Shown: positions 47,926 through 56,353 of the stretch, piece after piece | Layout of the letters: each line of letters starts with the position of its first letter | How positions within the stretch are numbered: position 1 is the first letter of the stretch | Assembly (NCBI RefSeq): GCF_003149745.1 | Contig: NZ_QGEG01000001.1 | Location: forward strand, 1,364,001-1,428,000 | Source of the DNA: Flagellimonas aquimarina | Lineage (GTDB): Bacteria; Bacteroidota; Bacteroidia; Flavobacteriales; Flavobacteriaceae | Length of the DNA: 64,000 bases | Reading direction: 5' to 3' | Position numbers and translations under genes: made by a program | Notes under the pieces: model-generated | What the model was told of the DNA's origin: nothing | What the model saw: the letters and a program-made list of their open reading frames with translations, nothing else | Database searches by the model: none

Positions 47926-48810
47926 TTAGTTCTGGGCAACTGTAAGCAGATGCTCCATTTGCAATGTTTCCTTAATTAATGCATCTTGAATGGGTTGGGT
48001 TTTTTCATTGTACTCAACCGTTCCATAATCAATGCCTGAAACTGTTCGTGCTGGGCGCGTTCCTTTTTCCATTTGAATCAACTTTAAGGTATCGTCCGCT
48101 ACCAATTGCGGGTCAAGTGCATCCTCACTATTGAAAAAACTTTCAAAATTCTTCAGCATGGCATGAGGCACTTCTTTGAAATCTCCATATTGCTCTATGG
48201 TGTTTTTATCTGCTTCCTCTGGACCGGTAAACAATAAGTTGGTTCCAAAAGGTCCTGGTTCAACAATACTTACTTCCACACCAAAAGGGGCCAACTCGTA
48301 CCGTAACGACTGTGAATATGCTTCAACCGCATGTTTACTGGCGCAATAAATACCAAAGTATGGGAAAGCCAATCTACCTGCCAAAGAGGTGGTATTGATG
48401 ATCAATCCATCCCCAGCTTTTCGCATATGTGGAGAAACTGCTTTTATCATTCTTGCAATACCAAAAAAATTGACATCAAATTGTTGTTGAATCTGGTCTA
48501 TACTATACGCTTCTGTTATTCCAACAAACATAAACCCCGCATTGTTGACCAATACATCAATATTACCATCTTCAGCTACAATATTGTTAATTGCTTTTTC
48601 TATGGAAAGAGAATCGGATACATCCAATTCTATCACTTTAATTTGAAGGTTTTCATTAGTTGCCAGTTGCTCCAGTTCCTTTTTTTTAGGGGCATTTTTA
48701 CCATTTGTATTTCGCATGGTCGCCCAAACTTTATGGCCTTCCTTTGCTGCACTAAGTGCAGTTAAGTAGCCAAATCCACTACTACTTCCTGTGATTACTA
48801 TGTTTTTCAT
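47926..48810 (-). CDS. Short-chain dehydrogenase/reductase
   Basis: The 294-residue product has the cofactor loop TGSSSGFG (7-14), NNAG (89-92), and the catalytic Ser142, Tyr155 and Lys159 (YCASKHAVE). It is a classical SDR reducing or oxidising a small carbonyl with NAD(P). An operator that matches the one before the adjacent tetR lies in its promoter (48826-48844), so it is the likely target of that repressor. Confidence 0.93.
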   Translation of the reverse strand: MKNIVITGSSSGFGYLTALSAAKEGHKVWATMRNTNGKNAPKKKELEQLATNENLQIKVIELDVSDSLSIEKAINNIVAEDGNIDVLVNNAGFMFVGITEAYSIDQIQQQFDVNFFGIARMIKAVSPHMRKAGDGLIINTTSLAGRLAFPYFGIYCASKHAVEAYSQSLRYELAPFGVEVSIVEPGPFGTNLLFTGPEEADKNTIEQYGDFKEVPHAMLKNFESFFNSEDALDPQLVADDTLKLIQMEKGTRPARTVSGIDYGTVEYNEKTQPIQDALIKETLQMEHLLTVAQN

Positions 48811-48825
48811 AATAAATAAATTTAT

Positions 48826-48844
48826 AGTAGACTAGTCGTCTACT
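48826..48844. promoter_or_regulatory. TetR operator upstream of the SDR gene
   Basis: AGTAGAC and GTCTACT form perfect 7-bp arms around a 5-bp centre (TAGTC). The core TAGAC-nAGTC-GTCTA recurs in front of the tetR at 49453-49467. Confidence 0.8.
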
Positions 48845-48860
48845 GATTGAATAAAAAAAT

Positions 48861-49445
48861 TTAGGTTAATAAACTATCTGTGAATTCTATGAATAGAGAT
48901 AAGGGTTTTTCACTTTTTTTGGATTTCATCCGCAAGATGGCTCCTTCCCAATTGTTGAGTATATAGGCTGCTAATTTTTTGGCGTCTGAAGGATTACCAA
49001 TGCTACCGTCTGCCTGACCCTCTGCAATACAAGTTTCAAAAATGTTTTCCCATCTATCAAGCTCATGAGCTATTCCATGGGCATAGCTCGACTTTAAATC
49101 GCTGAGCTCCAAGCTGCAATTGCCCAACAAACACCCTTCTGTAAAGTCTTTTTGAATATAAACCAACCTAATATCTCGAAAAAAGGACATCATTCGTTCC
49201 TTAGGGTCTTTAGTTTTGTCATTGAAATAACTGCTTAAGAGTTTTAATGATTCATCTCCATAGTTTTTAATGACCTGCAAACCAAAGTCTTCCTTACTTT
49301 TAAAATAGTAATAAAATGAGCCCTTGGGTATATCCACAGCGCTCAGAATTTCGTTGAGCCCTACATTATTAAACCCTTTTTGGATAATAAGTTCTCCTCC
49401 AATTTTAAGGATGCGTTGAAGTGTGGTTTCTTTTGCTGTTTCCAT
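48861..49445 (-). CDS. TetR-family repressor
   Basis: The 194-residue product has an N-terminal helix-turn-helix (IIQKGFNNVGLNEILSAVDI then PKGSFYYYFKSKEDFG) and a helical ligand domain with the TetR_C-like segment DFTEGCLLGNCSLELSD, typical of the AcrR/NemR-like branch that senses electrophiles. A cysteine pair in that segment (Cys-Leu-Leu-Gly-Asn-Cys) could be the sensor. Matching operators precede both this gene and the SDR gene. Confidence 0.92.
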   Translation of the reverse strand: METAKETTLQRILKIGGELIIQKGFNNVGLNEILSAVDIPKGSFYYYFKSKEDFGLQVIKNYGDESLKLLSSYFNDKTKDPKERMMSFFRDIRLVYIQKDFTEGCLLGNCSLELSDLKSSYAHGIAHELDRWENIFETCIAEGQADGSIGNPSDAKKLAAYILNNWEGAILRMKSKKSEKPLSLFIEFTDSLLT

Positions 49446-49452
49446 TTTATAT

Positions 49453-49475
49453 TAGACCAGTCGTCTACAAAGATA
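49453..49475 (-). promoter_or_regulatory. tetR promoter with overlapping operator
   Basis: On the minus strand TATCTTTG (49468-49475), an exact -7 box, is followed directly by the operator TAGAC-GACTG-GTCTA (49453-49467), which would cover the transcription start. This is the expected layout of an autorepressor. Confidence 0.8.
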
Positions 49476-49569
49476 ATGGAATTTTTTAAGCAACTATAAA
49501 AAGAACAGTTTTTTTAAGGTGTTATTATTTAGATGTTTGAATATTAAGCGGGTAGGGGAAAATAAAACC

Positions 49570-49983
49570 TCAATGGCATCCTTTTTTAACCAGATGTTTG
49601 GATATCCACCAGTAATTTCCCGCAGGATCTATGATTCCTCCTTGACGGTCTCCATATGGCATATCCGCAGGCTCAAATACAGTTGTTGCGCCATGGGTCA
49701 ATGTATTCTGATACAATGTATCTATATCTTCCACATACAAATAGATAACAGTGCGCATTCCTTCAAACTGACCTCTTGCCTGACTGATCGTAAAGCAACT
49801 ATTCCCAATTTTAAGGATTAGATTGCTAATATCGCCGTTGGTTTCGTTGATAGATCTATTTATCTCTTTGGCATAAAATACTTTCTTTAAAAAGCCCACT
49901 AGCTCTTGTGGCTGGGCCACGAATAAATAGGAATTTAGGGTTCCAAAGCCATCTGGAACATATGTATTAAAAAGTTGCTTCAT
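49570..49983 (-). CDS. VOC-superfamily (glyoxalase-like) protein
   Basis: The 137-residue product shows the paired beta-alpha-beta-beta-beta modules of the vicinal oxygen chelate fold, with YLFVAQPQELVGFLKKVF at the start and the ending DRQGGIIDPAGNYWWISKH, a common finish of glyoxalase-like proteins. The usual metal ligands are only partly kept, so activity is uncertain. It resembles the PhnB-like group. It stands alone. Confidence 0.85.
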   Translation of the reverse strand: MKQLFNTYVPDGFGTLNSYLFVAQPQELVGFLKKVFYAKEINRSINETNGDISNLILKIGNSCFTISQARGQFEGMRTVIYLYVEDIDTLYQNTLTHGATTVFEPADMPYGDRQGGIIDPAGNYWWISKHLVKKGCH

Positions 49984-49991
49984 GGTTAAAC

Positions 49992-50216
49992 CTAGGTTAT
50001 AAGATAACTGAATAGCATTCCTGCCAAAATTGCCATTCCAAAACTTAACAAAGTACCTATAAGGACATATTCTGTTAGCTTTCGGTTTTTGCCTTTGTTC
50101 ACATCCCCAAACCTAAATACAGATTTAGCTATAATCAACAAGCCGATAGCGGTCCATAGGTCAGTTAGGATAAATCCAAAAAAAGCGAAAAACCCCTTCT
50201 CTATATTCAGAAAGAG
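49992..50216 (-). pseudogene. C-terminal remnant of a DUF3307 membrane protein
   Basis: The stop-to-stop frame encodes 74 residues that match the end of DUF3307 proteins: WTAIGLLIIAKSVFRFGD, then RKLTEYVLIGTLLSFGMA. Intact members are about 230 residues long. No ATG, GTG or TTG precedes the conserved part, only a CTG at 50210, and a TAG lies directly before (50217-50219). I read it as a decayed gene. A small protein from a non-standard start cannot be excluded. Confidence 0.7.
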
Positions 50217-50226
50217 CTAATTGTTT

Positions 50227-51045
50227 TTAATTTGAAATTTTCTCTCGATAATTCGGAATCAATTTTCCTTCTACCCAACTCAACTCTCTGGTTTCCGTTG
50301 TAATTTTTGTCCATTTAGAGGTATCATCTAAATTTTGGAAGCGTTCTTTCTTGAAGAGAATTCTTTCTGGAACACCACCCTCGTCAAAAGGAAAAATGAA
50401 TTTTTCCGAATAAAAGAATGCCCCGGCATCTGAAACCTGTGAAAGAGAAGCGACCCTGGTAAGTTCATCATCTTGGACGAAAAGGTAAATACCTCCTCCT
50501 TCCATGCCACATGCTTCAGCGTAATAATCAATAAACAACATTCCATCTAGATCAGGGATGCCTTTGTCATCCATAACTTTGATATGAATATTTGTGTTGG
50601 CCAATGGAATCTTTTTTTCAATATAAGAGCCGTTTTTTATGCTTCTTATATTTAAAAAAGTGGTCTCACCTTCTTTGGAATAGGCAAAAAAATAGTTCTG
50701 ATCATTCAATACTTTTTTTTCAAAAGACAATAGGCCTGCTAGGATGTAACCCGTTACACCGGTATCGTACTTTACTTTATAAAAAGCAGAATCAAACCCT
50801 CTATAGGGCCATGTGAATTCTGTTTTTTCTATGATTTTCACCCATTCTCCAATTTTCAATAGTTCCAACACTTCAGATTCGGTGTCCGGTTCAGCTCGCA
50901 ACTTAACATCATTTCCAAACAGATATACCTTCTCTCCAGGTTTAAAGTCACACTCTTCCAATGGACAGTTGTGTCCATTCTGAGCTGTAATTAAAGAAAT
51001 TGTAAATAGGGTTGTTAGGACTGTACTGTAAAAAACTGCTTTCAT
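50227..51045 (-). CDS. Exported SH3-like domain protein
   Basis: The 272-residue product has a signal peptide (1-20) and a bacterial SH3-like domain near residues 45-110 (KLRAEPDTESEVLELLKIG, then DTGVTGYILAGLLSFE). The C-terminal half is acidic and beta-rich with no family I recognise. SH3-like domains usually bind peptidoglycan or peptides. The gene begins 191 bases after the Spy-like gene and ends next to the DUF3307 remnant. Confidence 0.75.
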   Translation of the reverse strand: MKAVFYSTVLTTLFTISLITAQNGHNCPLEECDFKPGEKVYLFGNDVKLRAEPDTESEVLELLKIGEWVKIIEKTEFTWPYRGFDSAFYKVKYDTGVTGYILAGLLSFEKKVLNDQNYFFAYSKEGETTFLNIRSIKNGSYIEKKIPLANTNIHIKVMDDKGIPDLDGMLFIDYYAEACGMEGGGIYLFVQDDELTRVASLSQVSDAGAFFYSEKFIFPFDEGGVPERILFKKERFQNLDDTSKWTKITTETRELSWVEGKLIPNYREKISN

Positions 51046-51190
51046 CTTTTCTGATTTTAAGGATTAAACAGTTCTTAGGAGGGTTATGATATATACGGAG
51101 TAAACTGGTAAAATGGTTCGTCACAATGGATAATTCGGTAATAACAGGATAACAATAATAGCGGAAGATCTTTGTCTAAATTCATAAAAA

Positions 51191-51217
51191 AAGCCACGTC
51201 CATGGCTGACGTGGCTT
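51191..51217 (-). terminator. Terminator of the Spy-like gene
   Basis: A perfect 10-bp stem (51191-51200 with 51208-51217) with a 7-nt loop is followed on the minus strand by a run of T. It lies 20 bases after the stop at 51237. Confidence 0.88.
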
Positions 51218-51236
51218 TTAAAATCAACAAAAAACA

Positions 51237-51683
51237 TTATCCTCTTCTTCCTTTCTCCTGCATTTTCTTTTTGCCGTTCATTGCCTTTCTCAACTTCAAT
51301 TTTTTCCATGTTTGGTACTGCTCATCTGACAGTACCTTTTTCATTTTTTGATGTTGTGCAATTTGATAATCCAATCTTGCATTTTCTATTTCAAATCGTT
51401 CTTCTGCCGTGGGTTTTTTCCAAACACCACTTTCTTTTTTTGCCCTGATCTCTTCGTGCTTGGTCTTGCGCATTTCAGCTTCTTCCAAACTAATTTGCAT
51501 GACCTGTTTTTGTTGCCCTTGACTTAGGTCCAGTGCTAAAGTCAATTTTTTAGTGTGTAATGTGGCAATTTGGGCTGCGGTCATATCAGCTTTTGCGCTT
51601 TTTCCCGTCCTAGGGCCTTCATGTTTTTGTGCCGTTGCACTCATTGTGGCCAATATGACCACTAATACTACGAATCGTTTCAT
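51237..51683 (-). CDS. Spy/CpxP-like exported helical protein
   Basis: The 148-residue product has a signal peptide (1-18, cleaved after TAQ) and a highly charged helical body with an LTLALDLSQGQQKQVMQI segment and a later LSDEQYQTWKKL, which correspond to the LTxxQ repeats of periplasmic chaperones and metal-response proteins of the Spy/CpxP group. The basic C-terminal tail (KKKMQEKGRRG) is unusual. Its role is inferred only from this pattern. Confidence 0.8.
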   Translation of the reverse strand: MKRFVVLVVILATMSATAQKHEGPRTGKSAKADMTAAQIATLHTKKLTLALDLSQGQQKQVMQISLEEAEMRKTKHEEIRAKKESGVWKKPTAEERFEIENARLDYQIAQHQKMKKVLSDEQYQTWKKLKLRKAMNGKKKMQEKGRRG

Positions 51684-51791
51684 ATGTTTAAACTTTTAAT
51701 GATTTGGTTATTGGACATGGGTTGAGACCAATGGTTTAATAGCCAATACATTATTTATAAAGCTTTTAACAATAAAATTTAGAGGGGAGAC

Positions 51792-51980
51792 CTACTCTTC
51801 TTTTTCTAAAAGATTTTCCTTGGATTTTTCTTGTTTGTTGGCATCTTCAAAGTCAGCTTCAACAAACTCCTTGGACTTTAATTGAGCTTGAAACTCATCT
51901 TCCTGTTGAATGCCATTGTAGATAAAAGCGGCAACTACAAAACAGGACAAATAGATAAGACTTTTGATTTTGTAGGTCAT
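51792..51980 (-). CDS. Small membrane-anchored hypothetical protein
   Basis: From ATG 51980 the product has 62 residues: one membrane segment (SLIYLSCFVVAAFIYNG) followed by a strongly acidic and lysine-rich tail (ADFEDANKQEKSKENLLEKEE). The frame continues to 52025 without better features. I recognise no family. It lies between the Spy-like gene and the zinc protease gene on the same strand. Confidence 0.55.
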   Translation of the reverse strand: MTYKIKSLIYLSCFVVAAFIYNGIQQEDEFQAQLKSKEFVEADFEDANKQEKSKENLLEKEE

Positions 51981-52157
51981 GATACTAAGATTTGGGATTA
52001 CTAAATTAGGGAAACCATTTTGCAATCTTTATGATATGTTGCGAAATGGTCTTTTATAGATGTGAAACTGTCAAAAAGTATGGTGTATCCGACAAAATAC
52101 ACAGTTTGCCCAAAAACTAATTGTAATGGTAACTCCCTAAACAATCTAATATTGAAC

Positions 52158-54656
52158 TTAGCTAGGATCTAGAATAGAATCAATACGTTCTAATGCATCT
52201 TGCAAGTGATATCTGCTCATTTGGTCTGAAATACGGCCCATCCCATTCCTGATGTCTCTTTTTAAGTTGTTCAACTCAGCTCTTGCCACAGAGCGGATAT
52301 CAGATTGACTGGTATTTACTACTGTGGATTTGCGGTAACCTCCAAAATCTGAAAGCTTTTTCTGGTTTTCAGCGGTCATTAAGTAAGCCAACCGATCAAT
52401 ATGTGCTTTTTGAAGGTTCCTTCTATAGGTGTCAATCGATTTTCCACTTCTTGTTTCGGACCAAATACCTTTGCGCAAATCACTCATCATATCCAGTAAA
52501 CTGTATGCCTTGTTTCCATTTATAGCTTCGTTCTCTATAATGCGTGCCATTTTCCCTAAATGAAGAATAGTGTTCAAATAGCGCACTTGCGTTGAGCGAA
52601 TTCGTTCAATAGAACCGGAGTATTGAATCTTATTGAAAATCTCTTGATCAATTAGCCATTCAGGTGTTTTGAACAATTGTTCTTGTATAAAGTCCATGCA
52701 ATTTTTTTGATGCTCTTTATCTACATGAGCGTAAACTGGACCTTGTTGATCAGAAGTCTTATAATATTCATATACTCCCCCAATATTATTGGAAACGTGT
52801 CCCATATACCTTCTATATTGACTTACTACTTGCCCATACAATGTTTCTAGGTCGTCATAATTCTTTCCATCTTCCGTAGTCCATTCCGTCAAATTTGGAA
52901 CTATTCTTTTTAAATTTTCAATGCCATATAGACTTGCCTTAATGGCATCATCCCCTAAGTCCTCTGTTTGGGAGCTGGGGTCATGGATGTCTCCCACTTG
53001 CTGGTGTCCAAAACGATAATTGGGGTCATTTTCATGAGCTAGAATCCAATTGTTCAAAGTTGATTTTTCTTCTTCAGCAGATGTATTCAAAATGGGTTTA
53101 TATCCCCAGCGAATAGCATGCTTATCATAAATACCAATGTTGGGCATTAGGGCAACTCCTTCATCCCCTGGTTGGGCCACATAGTTAAATCGAGCATAAT
53201 CCATTATACTGGGTGCCGTACCGAACTTTTGTGTAAACTTCTTTGAACGAAGAGAATCTACCGGGTAGGCAACACTGCTTCCCATATTATGGGGCAACCC
53301 CAGCGTATGTCCTACTTCATGGGAAGAAACAAAACGAATCAATCTTCCCATAATTTCATCCTTAAAGGCTACGTTACGGGCTTCTGGGTTAATGGCTGCC
53401 GTTTGTACAAAGTACCAATTGCGCAATAAGGTCATTACATTATGATACCAGTTAATATCCGATTCCAAAATCTCTCCACTACGGGGATCACTAACATGGG
53501 GTCCGTTTGCGTTTGGTATGGGAGATGCCAAATAACGAACCACGGAATATCGAATGTCTTCAGGAGACCATTCAGGATTTTCTTCTTTTGTTGGTGGGTC
53601 CCTGGCCAGAATTGCATTTTTAAATCCGGCTGCTTCAAAAGCAATTTGCCAATCTTCAATACCTTGTTTTATAAAAGGAACCCACTTTTTAGGCGTGGCT
53701 CTATCTACATAATATATAATTGGTTTTTTGGGTTCTACTAATTCACCCGCTTTATATTTTTCAATATCTTCATCCTTCACTTCCAATCTCCAACGGTCTA
53801 AATAACGCACAGTCTTACTTTCCTGTGCATCTAAACCATAATCAACTTGGCCTCTTGCAAACCAACCCACACGTTCATCAAAATAGCGACGTTTCATCGG
53901 CTCTTCTGGCAAAAGAATCATAGAGTTATTAATTTCTATAGAAATGGAACCCAAACTTTGGTTACTTGGTGAAGCTTTGGCCAGATAGGTCTTTACATGG
54001 CGCGCTTCTAGATTTAGCGGGTAGCTTTTTATAGATTCTATATAACTTCTTTCCGCATCTAGACGACTAACCTTATACCGTTTTCTATAAAACTCCGGCA
54101 TCCCGATAGCATTAACATCTTTGGTGAACATAGGGTCGACCTCAATAACGGTAGCAGGATTCAAAGAATCCTTTTTGTTAAATGCCTTGATATCAAAAGC
54201 AAAGAGCACTGGCTCAAAGTTGGAATTTACAACTGCCTCATGAACAGGTAAAGAATCGGCAGCTACATTTCCATAAGAGATAACGCGTAATAATACTTTT
54301 TTGGGCTTTTTTTCCCACCGGAGTACTTGAGTATTTATTTTTCCACCTCCAAAACCAATTCCGGTAGCTGTTTTCGAAATTCTGCTCACCATTAGCATCT
54401 CACGATTAAATAGTGAATCCGGAATCTCATAGTAGTGTTTGTTTTCTACTTGATGAACCTGAAAAAGGCCTTCATCTGTTTTTGCTTCCTTGGTAATTAC
54501 CTTATTATAAGGTTGGATATCACCTTTTTTTGGTTTGGCTTCCGCTTTTTGCTCGGAGTTTTTCTTTTTCTTTTTAAAAAGTTGGGCTTCGGTTGTCTGA
54601 AAAGTGCCAACAAAAAAAATAAGTATGAGGACTTTTGGTAGTAATTTTTGAATCAT
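52158..54656 (-). CDS. Zinc-dependent metalloprotease (DUF5117/DUF5118 type)
   Basis: The 832-residue product has a signal peptide (1-24), a lysine-rich linker, a DUF5118-like N-terminal domain, a DUF5117-like domain, and a gluzincin/metzincin-type core with HEVGHTLGLPH (His446, Glu447, His450, His456). This is the long zinc-binding HExxHxxGxxH motif of metzincins. DUF4953-like C-terminal sequence follows. It is a secreted or surface protease of unknown substrate. Length and order match this Bacteroidota family. Confidence 0.93.
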   Translation of the reverse strand: MIQKLLPKVLILIFFVGTFQTTEAQLFKKKKKNSEQKAEAKPKKGDIQPYNKVITKEAKTDEGLFQVHQVENKHYYEIPDSLFNREMLMVSRISKTATGIGFGGGKINTQVLRWEKKPKKVLLRVISYGNVAADSLPVHEAVVNSNFEPVLFAFDIKAFNKKDSLNPATVIEVDPMFTKDVNAIGMPEFYRKRYKVSRLDAERSYIESIKSYPLNLEARHVKTYLAKASPSNQSLGSISIEINNSMILLPEEPMKRRYFDERVGWFARGQVDYGLDAQESKTVRYLDRWRLEVKDEDIEKYKAGELVEPKKPIIYYVDRATPKKWVPFIKQGIEDWQIAFEAAGFKNAILARDPPTKEENPEWSPEDIRYSVVRYLASPIPNANGPHVSDPRSGEILESDINWYHNVMTLLRNWYFVQTAAINPEARNVAFKDEIMGRLIRFVSSHEVGHTLGLPHNMGSSVAYPVDSLRSKKFTQKFGTAPSIMDYARFNYVAQPGDEGVALMPNIGIYDKHAIRWGYKPILNTSAEEEKSTLNNWILAHENDPNYRFGHQQVGDIHDPSSQTEDLGDDAIKASLYGIENLKRIVPNLTEWTTEDGKNYDDLETLYGQVVSQYRRYMGHVSNNIGGVYEYYKTSDQQGPVYAHVDKEHQKNCMDFIQEQLFKTPEWLIDQEIFNKIQYSGSIERIRSTQVRYLNTILHLGKMARIIENEAINGNKAYSLLDMMSDLRKGIWSETRSGKSIDTYRRNLQKAHIDRLAYLMTAENQKKLSDFGGYRKSTVVNTSQSDIRSVARAELNNLKRDIRNGMGRISDQMSRYHLQDALERIDSILDPS

Positions 54657-54922
54657 TTTATGTCAGTTTGATATGATCAACGCGATCAAAGAACCTAAAA
54701 AACATGAAAACAGACTGTTAAATAATTATTAACTCTCATTTTTTTTCTAAAGAAGACCAACCTCTGGGAGTATTGCGTTTTACTGGTACTTCCCGTTGAA
54801 ACCCCAGCTATAGTTGAGCTGAGAGGAAATAGTTTTTTCCTAAAAAAAACAAAAAGCTGTAACAATTTGAAATTTGGGTAGTCTTATAAGCATATTACAT
54901 CAATCAAAAAATTCAATCAAAA

Positions 54923-55654
54923 ATGAACAAGTTATTAATGATTTACGGATGTGTACTATTAGGTAGTCCCGCCGTAGCAGAAGACCAACAAAGTACTACT
55001 GCCGTAGCAGAAACCAAAACAGAAACGGTTAGTACGTTTGAGAACGATTATACAGTATTGAACATCAATACTGAGTTAAGTGCGACCAATTTAAAATTTT
55101 ATGGTACAGTAAATGAAAATTTCTTTGAGCTAAATTTAAACGAAATTGAGTTTGTGGAAGAGGAATCGGAAATTGATTTAGGTTTTAATACCTCTGATTA
55201 CCTTCCTGAGGATTTTAATCCTTACGAAACTTATTTTGATTTGAATTCCCTTATATACATCGAAGACGAAAATGATTTGAACCTTAATTTTAATGCTGGT
55301 GACTACTTGCCAGAAGGTTTTGATCCTTACACGGAAAATGTAGATGTACATTCTATCAATTATATTGAGGATGAGGATGAGGATTTAGGATTTAACGCAT
55401 CAGATTATCTTCCTGAAGGATTTTCACCTTACGAAGCGTATATAGACTTAAATAATATTCCTTACATAGAGGAAGAAGTTGATTTAAAATTAGGGTTTAA
55501 CAGTAAGTATTCTTTACCAAAAGGTTTTGATCCTTATACAGACCTGGTAGAAGTTACTTCCATCAACTATGTTGAAGATGAAGAAATAAACTTAGGTTTT
55601 GATACATCTGAGTATCTACCTGAAAATTTTGACCCGTATACTGGGGCAAACTAA
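54923..55654 (+). CDS. Exported acidic tandem-repeat protein, five units
   Basis: The 243-residue product has a signal peptide (1-19, LLGSPAVAE), a variable spacer to about residue 70, and then five units of about 34-37 residues to the end. Each unit runs D-x-N-x-I-x-(Y/F)-(I/V)-E-(D/E)-E, a short acidic stretch, LGFNTSDYLPEGFDPY, and a turn. Units differ at many places, so the duplication is old. Asp and Glu are very abundant and cysteine is absent from the repeats. It is likely secreted or surface-exposed; acidic loops could bind calcium or other cations. I recognise no named family. A relative with two units follows. Confidence 0.75.
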   Translation: MNKLLMIYGCVLLGSPAVAEDQQSTTAVAETKTETVSTFENDYTVLNINTELSATNLKFYGTVNENFFELNLNEIEFVEEESEIDLGFNTSDYLPEDFNPYETYFDLNSLIYIEDENDLNLNFNAGDYLPEGFDPYTENVDVHSINYIEDEDEDLGFNASDYLPEGFSPYEAYIDLNNIPYIEEEVDLKLGFNSKYSLPKGFDPYTDLVEVTSINYVEDEEINLGFDTSEYLPENFDPYTGAN

Positions 55655-55683
55655 GTAGGATGTTTTAGTTTTCATTTTACAAA

Positions 55684-55701
55684 TTTTTGAGTTAGTTAGT
55701 T
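55684..55701 (+). repeat. Shared 3' element, copy 1
   Basis: TTTTTGAGTTAGTTAGTT lies between the stop codon and terminator of the first repeat-protein gene. An identical 18-base copy lies at 56331-56348 in the same position behind the second gene. Confidence 0.75.
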
Positions 55702-55704
55702 ATG

Positions 55705-55729
55705 AAAAGCCCTCATTGGAGGGCTTTTT
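55705..55729 (+). terminator. Terminator of the first repeat-protein gene
   Basis: A perfect 10-bp stem (AAAAGCCCTC at 55705-55714 with GAGGGCTTTT at 55719-55728) with a 4-nt loop and trailing T. Confidence 0.9.
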
Positions 55730-55980
55730 ATATGGCGCTTGTCCTCTTTTGTCTAGTAAATTCATCGGTTAAAGGTGCTTAACAAAAAAATAACACAAAA
55801 ATCGATGAAGTGTAAATGTTAACAAAACCGTTTTAAACCTGTTAATCTGATAATATTTGAAGCTCTAAACTAATAGTTTGCCAATTCCCGAAAGCAGGAA
55901 TTGATAATTCAATGACCCCACTGTTTTTGCGGGTTCGTTAACAAAAAACTAAATATAATAATCTTCAGTTTTAGTGGTTT

Positions 55981-55988
55981 TATCTTTG
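55981..55988 (+). promoter_or_regulatory. -7 box of the second repeat-protein gene
   Basis: TATCTTTG matches TAnnTTTG exactly, 23 bases before the ATG at 56012. No clear -33 box. Confidence 0.5.
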
Positions 55989-56011
55989 CTGTAAATTAAA
56001 AAACAACGGTT

Positions 56012-56314
56012 ATGAAATACAGGAATTATATATTGACAACAATTGGATTTGCCTTATTGGCATTTAACGTAAATGCCAAACCATTGGTCACAATGGATGA
56101 AGATTTTGATATAAACAAAGTCATTTTCATTGAAGAGGACCAAGATTGGGAACTAGGTTTTGATACCTCCAAGTATCTACCTGAAAACTTTGATCCGTAC
56201 AGTGGTGGTTTTTCTGTAAAAGCAATCAATTTTGTAGACGAGTGTGATGAAATTGAGTTAGGTTTTGAAACTACTGGTTACCTGCCAGAAGGTTTTGATC
56301 CTTATACAAAGTAA
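56012..56314 (+). CDS. Exported acidic repeat protein, two units
   Basis: The 100-residue product has a signal peptide (MKYRNYILTTIGFALLAFNVNA, cleaved after NA) and two copies of the repeat of its neighbour: DINKVIFIEEDQDWELGFDT with YLPENFDPY, and INFVDECDEIELGF with YLPEGFDPY. One unpaired cysteine lies in the second unit. The gene has its own promoter and terminator, so it is a separate unit. It may be a minimal version of the same structural module. Confidence 0.75.
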   Translation: MKYRNYILTTIGFALLAFNVNAKPLVTMDEDFDINKVIFIEEDQDWELGFDTSKYLPENFDPYSGGFSVKAINFVDECDEIELGFETTGYLPEGFDPYTK

Positions 56315-56330
56315 GTTAGTTTCTTACTAT

Positions 56331-56348
56331 TTTTTGAGTTAGTTAGTT
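56331..56348 (+). repeat. Shared 3' element, copy 2
   Basis: It is identical over 18 bases to 55684-55701. The next bases extend it to TTAGTTTATCAA (56343-56354), a 12-mer also found on the minus strand at 60733-60744 ahead of another terminator. Confidence 0.75.
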
Positions 56349-56353
56349 TATCA

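Larger units (their letters stand above)
55655..56011. other. Gap between the two repeat-protein genes
   Basis: This 357-base stretch holds the shared 3' element (55684-55701), the terminator of the first gene (55705-55729), an inverted repeat (CAATTCC at 55882-55888 with GGAATTG at 55897-55903), and a -7 box for the second gene (55981-55988). No further gene is seen. Confidence 0.6.

Noticed and set aside
52066..52107. Interrupted inverted repeat between the small membrane protein and zinc protease genes
   Set aside because: The arms (GTGTAT with ATACAC, AAACTG with CAGTTT) need a 12-base bulge and no T run follows, so it is not convincing as a terminator or operator.
54923..55654. CRISPR-like or DNA-level tandem repeat
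   Set aside because: The periodicity is at the protein level; DNA units are diverged and have no spacers, so this is a coding repeat.
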